From the NCBI GenBank assembly GCA_031273105.1, contig JAISSN010000064.1:1-37345 (forward strand): a stretch of DNA of 37,345 bases, given 5' to 3'. How positions within the stretch are numbered: position 1 is the first letter of the stretch; each line of letters starts with the position of its first letter. The position numbers were made by a program, and so were the translations under genes. Shown here piece by piece: positions 31,649 to 37,345 of the stretch. Source of the stretch: Holophagales bacterium (lineage in GTDB: Bacteria; Acidobacteriota; Holophagae; Holophagales; Holophagaceae). The notes below the pieces were generated by a model that saw only the letters and a list, made by a program, of their open reading frames with translations, was not told where the DNA came from and searched no databases.

Positions 31649-32641
31649 ATGAGCAGACTAGATCTCTCAAGGTTTTTTTCTCCCATAGCTTCAAAACTTG
31701 AGGCCGTCGAGGAGGAATTGCAAACCGTCGTTCAGTGCGAAATCCCCGTGGTGCGCCGTTTGGCGGAGCATGTTTCCAAAGGCGGCGGCAAGAGGTTGCG
31801 CCCTGCCCTGGTCTTGCTGGCTTCAAGGCTCTGCGGCTGTAATTCCAATGAAGACATACGCTACGGCGCTATTTTTGAACTGATACACACTGCCACGCTG
31901 ATACACGACGACGTTATTGACCACGCCTCCACAAGGCGCGGACGCCCCAGCCTGAACTCCGCCTGGGGAAACACCCAGTCTGTTCTCTTCGGCGATTTTC
32001 TGTACCTGCGCGCCGTGCGGAGCGCCTTAACCGGCCGCAACTGGCGGATGATGGAAATTTTGGTTGACATAGCGGCCCGAATGATTGAAGGCGAGCTTAT
32101 ACAAAACGAGTGCCTGCATTGCCTGGACACATCAAAAAAAACCTACTTTGACATTCTTGAGCGAAAGACGGCCTTTCTGTTTGCCGGCTGCGCGGAGTGC
32201 GGCGCCGTGTTAGGCGAAAAAAGTCAAAGCGTCTGTCAGGGCCTTTATAAATACGGTCTGGAGCTTGGCAGGGCCTTTCAGTTGGTTGACGACCTTCTGG
32301 ACTACACGTCAACCAGCAGCCAGTTGGGCAAGCCCGTATTTTCGGATTTACACGAAGGCAAGCTGACGCTGCCCATGCTCTTATTGATGGAAAGGGCGCC
32401 CGGCGAAGCAACGGCCATAGTCAAGCGCGTCTGGGCGGACGATTCATCAGGCATATCGCCTGAGGACGCCCAATTAGTGCGCGAACTGCTAAAACGGTGC
32501 GGTGTATTGGATGAAATTCACCAATTGGCAAGGCAGGCCACCGGCGCCGCTATGGAATCGCTGCCTGTTGTTGACGGAGACCCTGAAATAGTCAAACTAT
32601 TGCTGAAAATTCCTGAGACGCTGCTGGAGAGAACTTATTAA
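31649..32641 (+). CDS. Polyprenyl diphosphate synthase (long chain)
   Basis: 330 residues. First aspartate-rich motif in IHDDVIDHASTRRGRPSLN, second in QLVDDLLDYTS, plus GGGKRLRPALVLLASRL and LEGELIQ-type IEGELIQNE. It adds isopentenyl diphosphate to an allylic primer to make a ~C30-C45 chain, generally for quinone side chains. Chain length cannot be read with confidence. It sits directly after the Nudix gene. ispB/hepT-type gene names apply to this family, but I do not assign one. Confidence 0.93.
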   Translation: MSRLDLSRFFSPIASKLEAVEEELQTVVQCEIPVVRRLAEHVSKGGGKRLRPALVLLASRLCGCNSNEDIRYGAIFELIHTATLIHDDVIDHASTRRGRPSLNSAWGNTQSVLFGDFLYLRAVRSALTGRNWRMMEILVDIAARMIEGELIQNECLHCLDTSKKTYFDILERKTAFLFAGCAECGAVLGEKSQSVCQGLYKYGLELGRAFQLVDDLLDYTSTSSQLGKPVFSDLHEGKLTLPMLLLMERAPGEATAIVKRVWADDSSGISPEDAQLVRELLKRCGVLDEIHQLARQATGAAMESLPVVDGDPEIVKLLLKIPETLLERTY

Positions 32642-32714
32642 GGCGACGCGCAGATGCAATGTTCGAGAAAAAACGCGCAACTTATGGCCGCCGCCAGGCC
32701 AAACGCGTTCTGTC

Positions 32715-32746
32715 GCCCTGAAAAACAGGGCCTTTTCTGTTTTTTC
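32715..32746 (+). terminator. Intrinsic terminator after the polyprenyl synthase gene
   Basis: GCCCTG-AAAAA-CAGGGC is a perfect 6-bp stem followed by CTTTTCTGTTTTTT. A second CAGGG a little downstream could pair with the first arm instead, giving a longer alternative hairpin. Confidence 0.8.
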
Positions 32747-32770
32747 AGGGTGATAGAGTAAAAAACTGTC

Positions 32771-33643
32771 ATGCCCGCGCTAACGCCAGCCCACTTAGAC
32801 CACCGCCGCCTGTGGCGCGCTTTTGATTATTGTTACCCCGTAATCAGCCGCCGCAGCAGGGGCCTGAGTCTCGGCCTGAACTTAAACCTGAACAAAGTCT
32901 GTAACTTTAATTGCGTCTATTGCGAAGCCGACCGCATAAGCCCTCCTAAACGAAAAGATATAGACTTAGACCAACTGGAAGCTGAAATGAAGTTTTTGTT
33001 GGATTTGGCGATTTCAGGCGAGTTATTTAACCTGCATCCGTTCAGCGCCGTTAAACCCGAACAGCAAACCTTGAACGACCTTGCATTCAGCGGCGACGGC
33101 GAGCCTACTACCGCAAAGGAATTTCCAGAATCAGTTGGCAGGCTCGCAAAACTATTAAAATATTTTAATCTGACGAATGTCAAGCTGGTTCTCATTACTA
33201 ACGCAACCAGGCTGCAAGATATAAATGTCATCGAGGGCATTGACGCGCTAATGGCGAATAATGGGCAAATATGGGCAAAACTAGACGCAGGTACAGAAAA
33301 CCTTTACCGCGCTGTCAATCGCTCCGATATTCTATTGGAACAAATCATTAAAAACCTTGAATTTGCAGGTAAAAGATGGCCGATAACAATACAAACGCTG
33401 TTTTTAGAATGGGAAGGCGCCGCGCCGTCCGAACAAGAAATCAATTCATACATCGACAGACTTAAACACTTATTAAACAGCGGCGTCCGGTTGCAGGGCA
33501 TACAGCTATACACAGTCGCCAGACCAACGCCGGAAATTGGCGCAAGGCCGCTGCCGTCCGCTATTTTGGATAAGATAGCGAATTGCGTTGCCAAAGAGTT
33601 GTCACGTATTTCTGTGGATGTTTTCTATGGCTCTGAAGCGTAA
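32771..33643 (+). CDS. Radical SAM protein
   Basis: 290 residues. The iron-sulfur motif CNFNCVYC (CX3CX2C) near residue 46 is followed by LAFSGDGEPTTAKEFPESV (the GGE-like SAM-binding strand), LVLITNAT, and IWAKLDAGTENLYRAVNR. The pattern resembles the small radical SAM proteins of the YfkB/MoaA-like group, whose substrates are mostly unknown. Its 3' end overlaps the CapA-like gene by 17 bases, suggesting cotranscription. Confidence 0.88.
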   Translation: MPALTPAHLDHRRLWRAFDYCYPVISRRSRGLSLGLNLNLNKVCNFNCVYCEADRISPPKRKDIDLDQLEAEMKFLLDLAISGELFNLHPFSAVKPEQQTLNDLAFSGDGEPTTAKEFPESVGRLAKLLKYFNLTNVKLVLITNATRLQDINVIEGIDALMANNGQIWAKLDAGTENLYRAVNRSDILLEQIIKNLEFAGKRWPITIQTLFLEWEGAAPSEQEINSYIDRLKHLLNSGVRLQGIQLYTVARPTPEIGARPLPSAILDKIANCVAKELSRISVDVFYGSEA

Positions 33644-34787
33644 TTTACGCAATTTTTTTATTTGGATTATAAGCATTTGGCTTGTATCCGTGTTTTCCAA
33701 TTTAAATTTTCATGAAAAACCGGCTGACGACATTCCTACACCCCCACCGCCCGCGTACATTGACGTAACGATTGTGGCCGTTGGGGATCTGATCAGCCAC
33801 CAGGACGTTCAGAGCGCCGCCAGATACGCCGAAAACGGATGGGCTTCCCTCTGGGAAGAAATCACGCCCCTTTTCAAAAGCGCCGACCTCGCCATGGCCA
33901 ACCTGGAAACGCCTATAGCTCCTAACACTGGCAAGCCGGGAATCCCGTTTTGTTTTAACGCATCAAACGATTTGGCCCAGGCCCTGAAAGAGACGGGCGT
34001 GGGCCTCGTATTCACGGCCAACAACCACGCCTATGACCAGAACGTAAAAGGCGTGGCCGAAACCCTTGAACACCTTGACGCCAGCGGCGTCAAGTACACA
34101 GGCAGCGGTTTAAATCGCGGCGCGGCTGAAAGCCCCATAATTATTGAATTGCGGGGCGGGGTCAAGGTCGCCGTACTCGCCAGGACGGATATTTTTAACA
34201 ACAACCTCAACCAGCGGGATGACCGCCCCTGGGTGGCGGCTTTAGACATATACAGCGACGAGCGAGCTGTTAAAGAAATACGCCAACAGGCTGACGCCGT
34301 AATTATCGGCGTCCACTGGGGCAACGAGTACCACATTCGCCCCAGCCAGCGCCAGAGGGAAATTGCGGCGCGGCTCATAGCAGCCGGCGCGGACGCAATC
34401 GTGGGGCATCATCCGCACGTGCTTCAGCCCTTTGAATGGGTTGAGTCCGGCGGACGCAAAGGCGCAGTTGCCTTTTCGCTGGGCAATTTTTTAAGCAACC
34501 AGGACAGGATGTACAAACCCGCGAGCGACGCGCCGGAGGGAGGCGACAGCCGGGACGGCGGCGCAATGATAATCACGCTGCGCAAAGACCAGGAAGGCGT
34601 CAAATTGCTGGACGCGCGCGTGGAACCCCTTTGGACGGACAATAATTGGGCGGCCCATAACAGCGGCAATGACGCAAAGAGGGTCGTCCGCGTCCTGAAA
34701 ACCACGCCCGGTCAGCGCGGCGCTGAAATGGAAGACCTGCTGGCGCTAAGGAGAAAACACGCGCTGGAGAGGCTTTATGGCGATTGA
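33627..34787 (+). CDS. CapA-family (poly-gamma-glutamate synthesis-type) phosphoesterase-like protein
   Basis: I chose ATG 33627 rather than the track start at 33588 (TTG). The N-terminus (NFFIWIISIWLVSVFSNL) is an uncleaved or signal anchor. The PGA_cap domain follows: VAVGDLISHQDVQSA, ADLAMANLETPIA, FTANNHAYDQNVKG, VHWGNEYHIRPSQRQREIAARLIAAGADAIVGHHPHVLQPFEW, and AFSLGNFLSNQ. This metallophosphoesterase-like domain is found in CapA of capsular polyglutamate synthesis and in many proteins with no such role; no capB/capC is nearby. The TGA stop is the beginning of repeat A. Confidence 0.92.
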   Translation: MALKRNLRNFFIWIISIWLVSVFSNLNFHEKPADDIPTPPPPAYIDVTIVAVGDLISHQDVQSAARYAENGWASLWEEITPLFKSADLAMANLETPIAPNTGKPGIPFCFNASNDLAQALKETGVGLVFTANNHAYDQNVKGVAETLEHLDASGVKYTGSGLNRGAAESPIIIELRGGVKVAVLARTDIFNNNLNQRDDRPWVAALDIYSDERAVKEIRQQADAVIIGVHWGNEYHIRPSQRQREIAARLIAAGADAIVGHHPHVLQPFEWVESGGRKGAVAFSLGNFLSNQDRMYKPASDAPEGGDSRDGGAMIITLRKDQEGVKLLDARVEPLWTDNNWAAHNSGNDAKRVVRVLKTTPGQRGAEMEDLLALRRKHALERLYGD

Positions 34788-34875
34788 CTATAGCGTTTCC
34801 GGTTCAAACCCGCGTTCAGCAGTCAGGAATGCTTGTGATGCAATAATTGCGGCTTTGAACCGGAAAGTAGCGCTG
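34785..34875 (+). repeat. Dispersed palindromic repeat, family A, copy 3
   Basis: TGACTATAGCGTTTCCGGTTCA begins it; the TGA is the CapA-like gene's stop. The left arm pairs with GCGGCTTTGAACCGGAAA (34849-34866), followed by GTAGCGCTGGCGC. Confidence 0.75.
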
Positions 34876-35109
34876 GCGCTAAACTTCATCTTTTTCCACT
34901 AGACATAATTGAATTACGTAATAACGCTAATATTTAGGGGAAGCGCTATAAATTGCCGCCGCTTGCACTTCCCGCTGTGTTGTGGGAGCGAACAGGAGAT
35001 CATGCGGAAGCCTTGCCAAAGACAACAATGAATCCATCCAAGCAAAGCATCTTCAGTAATGCCAAAAGTCTGATAGAATCATTGACAATGCTAAGAATGG
35101 AGGAACAAA
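34876..35109 (+). promoter_or_regulatory. Non-coding gap with a candidate promoter for the 35110 gene
   Basis: An extended -10-like TGATAGAAT lies near 35069-35077 and GGAGG precedes ATG 35110. GGAAGCGCTATA recurs here as at 25803 and 3823. Nothing else recognised. Confidence 0.35.
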
Positions 35110-35318
35110 ATGACCCAGCTAGTGCTAGAAATCGACAGCCTTCAAGAATTCCTGAAAAAAACATCGCCACGCCCACCGTCAAAGTCATAATACACCGCGA
35201 TTCTGAGCGGATAGCCGCCCGGATTGAGGCGACCGGAGGCAAAGACGATTGGGATATTGTTGGCGGCTCAAGTGTACCAAAAATCCAACAGATGAAAACG
35301 AGAAGACCAAAATACTGA
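35110..35318 (+). pseudogene. Small gene broken at an A7 tract, perhaps antitoxin-like
   Basis: GGAGGAACAAAATG is a good start. The frame (MTQLVLEIDSLQEFLKK) stops after 26 residues. One more A in the A7 run (35155-35161) would give a 69-residue protein continuing NIATPTVKVIIHRDSERIAARIEATGGKDDWDIVGG and ending at 35318. The size and start resemble small antitoxins, but no family is recognised and no toxin follows on the same strand. Confidence 0.4.
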
Positions 35319-35349
35319 TCTGCGCAAAATCCAACTTGTGTCGAACCAC

Positions 35350-35853
35350 TCAATGCAATACGCGCTGTATGTCTTTAAGCAAAAGAAACATCCGTGATGG
35401 GGTGATTGGGCCAGGTTGAAAGCCAAAGCGCAGATACCACTGTTCGGCAGTCTCATCTTTTGCATCTACTATAACGGCGCGTATTCCGGCGATGTCCGCC
35501 GCCTGCAAGGTACGCAGAAGCGCATCTTTTAGCAAAGCTGTTCCAACGTCTTGCCTCTGAAAACCTCTATCCACAGCCAATCTTGCCAGCAGCATTACGG
35601 GTACAGGATACCTCGCCAGCCCTTTTGTAATGCGCTCTGGCGCGTCTGTGTGTTCAACATCGGCGACGCTCAGGCTGTAATATCCGGCAATTACAGAACC
35701 TGCGCATAGGACATAGGTTTGGGAACTGTTTGCCTTCTGGTTATTCAACGCATGACGCCGCAAGTAACGATTCAAGTCCTGTTGACCGCATTCAAATGCC
35801 TCAACAGGATCACTTGCCACCAGTTTACGAATTGGCGAAAACTTGCTGCTCAA
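35350..35853 (-). CDS. GNAT acetyltransferase, TacT/AtaT-type toxin
   Basis: 167 residues with the order seen in TacT-like toxins: FECGQQDLNRYLRRHALNNQKANSSQTYVL, VIAGYYSLSVADVEH, and the acetyl-CoA site LLARLAVDRGFQRQDVGTALLKDAL, ending YLRFGFQPGP. These toxins acetylate the amino group of aminoacyl-tRNAs. The four-base overlap with the upstream antitoxin-like gene (ATGA) supports a toxin-antitoxin operon. Confidence 0.9.
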   Translation of the reverse strand: MSSKFSPIRKLVASDPVEAFECGQQDLNRYLRRHALNNQKANSSQTYVLCAGSVIAGYYSLSVADVEHTDAPERITKGLARYPVPVMLLARLAVDRGFQRQDVGTALLKDALLRTLQAADIAGIRAVIVDAKDETAEQWYLRFGFQPGPITPSRMFLLLKDIQRVLH

Positions 35854-36104
35854 TCAAGTATCCCTGGTTCTGTCAGAAGTTTCCGCAGTTGCGGGATATC
35901 CTGTGCCGGTCTGTCCAGAGCAGCTTGAAAGGCTTTCCATTGTTCGCTGTTCAAGACAATCCGACGCTGTTCAGTCATCATTTCGTCATCTGATTCTTTT
36001 ATGGCTTTGGCCTTAACTTTGGCTTTGTTAGGAGAGGCTTCAAAACTGAATGAAAATTCATCTGGAGAAATGGATAGAGCGTGCGATGTTTTTTCTTCTT
36101 CCAT
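35850..36104 (-). CDS. DUF1778/TacA-like antitoxin lacking the usual N-terminal domain
   Basis: The last ~40 residues (RRIVLNSEQWKAFQAALDRPAQDIPQLRKLLTEPG) match the toxin-neutralising end of DUF1778 antitoxins. The usual ribbon-helix-helix at the N-terminus is not visible; instead there is an acidic stretch (EEKTSHALSISPDEFSFSFEAS) and a Lys/Ala-rich stretch. I start at 36104 because the upstream ATG (36116) contains the GGAGG that serves this one. It may neutralise the toxin but not bind DNA in the usual way. Confidence 0.75.
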   Translation of the reverse strand: MEEEKTSHALSISPDEFSFSFEASPNKAKVKAKAIKESDDEMMTEQRRIVLNSEQWKAFQAALDRPAQDIPQLRKLLTEPGILD

Positions 36105-36143
36105 GTTGTCCTCCATTAGAAAGTGTAGCAGAACTACTCTTCT

Positions 36144-36302
36144 TCATGGGTCATCTATAACAAAATAGGCGCTGATATTGTAAAAGTGAGTTAGTGCTGG
36201 ACCCAAGCCACTGGTTAGGCCATTATCAATGTAGCTCGTCAAAGCCTGCCTGAATTCCTGATAACTGTTGTTTTCATCACGTTCTTGGTACGTCCTGCGC
36301 AA
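36144..36302 (-). CDS. Possible short ORF or ORF remnant, 52 residues
   Basis: TTG-started frame immediately after the AAA pseudogene stop, in the same frame: RRTYQERDENNSYQEFRQALTSYIDNGLTSGLGPALTHFYNISAYF. It has coding-like composition but no ribosome site and no recognised family. It may be the tail of a gene that accompanied the AAA ATPase. Confidence 0.2.
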   Translation of the reverse strand: MRRTYQERDENNSYQEFRQALTSYIDNGLTSGLGPALTHFYNISAYFVIDDP

Positions 36303-36855
36303 TCATCGCCCGATGGCTTCCTTGCGCTTTATCAATGCGCCTGTATTTGCGATTTCAGGTATGCCGGGGGCCAATACTCTCAATTCGTCAAGCTATTTTC
36401 TTGATTCTTCCAGCGACCCTCTTTCAATAGAGAGAAACAGACTTGAAAGGGTTTCCTCTATCTTCAATGGACGCGGGGCAGTATCCATAATTACCTCAAG
36501 AAACTGATCGGAAGTCATTCCATAGCTCGCCTCTGGCTGTCTGGCGGCGTTGTCCTGGAGAATGATGATTTCATCAGGGAGCAGTTCGCTCAAAACCTGC
36601 GGCGAGTGTGTTGTCACGATAAACTGCATCGCCGGAAACGCTTTTTTCAGCGCATTGGGCAATCGTCTTTGCCATTGCGGATGCAAGTCAAGTGTAGGTC
36701 AAGTTCATCTATGAGTACAATTCCCGGGGTCTGCTTCAAGACTTCTTTGCCCAACTGCGGATTTAGGATAACAGCGCGCCGGGCGATATCCGCTACAAGC
36801 GCCACTATCACGCGCTCACCATCACTCAGGTTGTCAAAGAGCTGGCTCCCAGCTT
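36303..36855 (-). pseudogene. C-terminal remnant of an AAA ATPase (ABC/SMC-like ATPase fold)
   Basis: The minus strand reads [22 protein letters not shown] (signature motif), [14 protein letters not shown] (Walker B), then [42 protein letters not shown] (D-loop/switch region), as in stand-alone AAA_21-type ATPases often found in defence systems. Three lesions are visible: a 5-bp tandem duplication ACTTG-ACTTG between LDLHL and HPQW shifts the frame; a TAG interrupts before LDELRVLAPGIPEIANTGALIKRKE; and the N-terminal half is gone at a junction with an IS630-type transposase fragment. Non-functional. Confidence 0.8.
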
Positions 36856-37186
36856 AAAGGCAGGGGACATACTTGTGCTGGATAATCTAAATGTCCACAA
36901 GTCAGAATTGTTGCTCGAAGTAGTATGGGCAAGAGAAGCAGAGGTCAAGTTTTTGCCAGCCTAGCTGCGGATACGGCATCGCAAGCATTCCTATAGCCCG
37001 GATTTGAATCCAATAGAAAAGATGTGGAGCAAGGTGAAACAAGCCTTACGAAGCATGAAAGCCAGAACGAATGAGGAGTTGTTTACAGCGATAGGGAAAG
37101 CGCTGAGTATGGTTACAGCAGAAGACGCTCAAGGCTGGTTTAAATCATGTGGATATATACCACCCGACTTCAACACTTTGGTTTAG
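36850..37186 (+). pseudogene. IS630-family transposase C-terminal remnant with an internal insertion
   Basis: It reads [21 protein letters not shown] (catalytic Asp), VWAREAEVKFLPA, then after 30 extra bases YSPDLNPIEKMWSKVKQALRS (catalytic Glu) to FNTLV and stop. The N-terminal two-thirds are missing at the junction with the AAA gene. The 30-bp insert keeps frame but brings a TAG right after LPA. Without the insert the motif would read FLPAYSPDLNP, the standard form. Dead copy. Confidence 0.85.
36962..36991 (-). repeat. 30-bp insert in the IS630 remnant resembling the interior of repeat A
   Basis: Its reverse complement GGAATGCTTGCGATGCCGTA (then TCCGCAGCTA) resembles the central part of A copies (AGGAATGCTTGTGATGCAAT in copy 3; GCGATGCCGTATTCGCGG in copy 1). 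TA flanks both edges, compatible with a TA target. Confidence 0.45.
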
Positions 37187-37345
37187 TGTATAGCATGTAA
37201 GTCTTGTGTTTTAAGTAATTTAGTTCATTTTGGTTAAATATTTGTAATGGCATGTTTTTGTTTGCATTATGTATTGACTTTTGTTTTGAGTTGATTCATA
37301 GTAGTGGCATGTTTGTTAAAGTCACTAAGTCCGGACCCCGCCGCT
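37187..37345. other. AT-rich tail, no gene recognised
   Basis: It probably contains the outer end of the IS630 element. GTGTATAGCATGTAAG just after the stop is reminiscent of the TATAGC motif at family A ends. No inverted partner is visible, because the element's other end is lost. Confidence 0.35.

Noticed and set aside
34953-35109. Upstream start of the 35318-ending ORF
   Set aside because: No ribosome site and no coding sense before the GGAGG-ATG at 35110; the tail frame is better explained by an A-tract frameshift.
1-37345. tRNA or rRNA genes
   Set aside because: I scanned for cloverleaf/CCA ends and rRNA motifs by eye and saw none; a tRNAscan/Infernal run could find what I missed.

Overview
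The window looks like a chromosomal segment of a Gram-negative, roughly 50% GC bacterium whose genome is rich in short dispersed repeats and recently broken genes. I cannot name the phylum from the sequence. The CBS-domain protein and the polyprenyl synthase resemble Acidobacteriota- or deltaproteobacterial-type proteins as I remember them. The VYVAG-repeat/Ig-like surface protein and the tandem hybrid kinases are also common in treponemes. No rRNA or tRNA gene was found.

Layout. 1-2.65 kb: an IS1-family element inserted into a DUF4417 gene, followed by an ImmA/IrrE-type protease and an XRE regulator (all minus strand; a decayed phage or ICE immunity-type module). 3-5.4 kb: a small unknown protein behind a structured leader, and a Schlafen/AlbA_2 ATP-binding regulator carrying a 12-bp minisatellite that is duplicated upstream of the gene. 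5.4-8.9 kb: a G13 tract, a perfect terminator, a palindromic repeat, and a CsgG-like/Ig-like chimaera. 9-13.1 kb: an accessory cluster with a UDG-fold-like protein, a zinc-ribbon membrane protein, an Nmad2 (nucleotide-modification-associated) protein and two unknowns. 13.4-16.9 kb: housekeeping-type genes (CBS/CorC transporter-associated protein, MATE exporter, frr). 17-19.8 kb: a broken macro-domain gene running into a C5 DNA methyltransferase, then vsr, a TSUP exporter and an IS1 scar. 20.3-25.8 kb: a signalling cluster (REC-HD-GYP regulator and two hybrid or Hpt histidine kinases with near-identical kinase cores). 25.9-29.2 kb: kbl and tdh (threonine catabolism) with a Fic gene between them. 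29.2-29.8 kb: a ParE/Phd toxin-antitoxin pair. 30-34.8 kb: lipoprotein, Nudix, polyprenyl synthase, radical SAM and CapA-like genes. 34.8-37.3 kb: a decayed accessory tail with a GNAT/DUF1778-like toxin-antitoxin pair, a dead AAA ATPase and an IS630-family remnant.

The strongest unexplained signal is the repeat landscape. Four families of short dispersed repeats (called A, B, C and D here) sit at gene 3' ends and in several cases supply the stop codon of the neighbouring gene. One B copy is flanked by an 8-9 bp direct repeat, as expected of a non-autonomous mobile element. A 30-bp piece resembling the inside of family A sits in frame in a transposase remnant. Several frames are broken at homopolymers (G8, G4, A7); these could be phase variation, real decay or sequencing error, and I cannot tell which.
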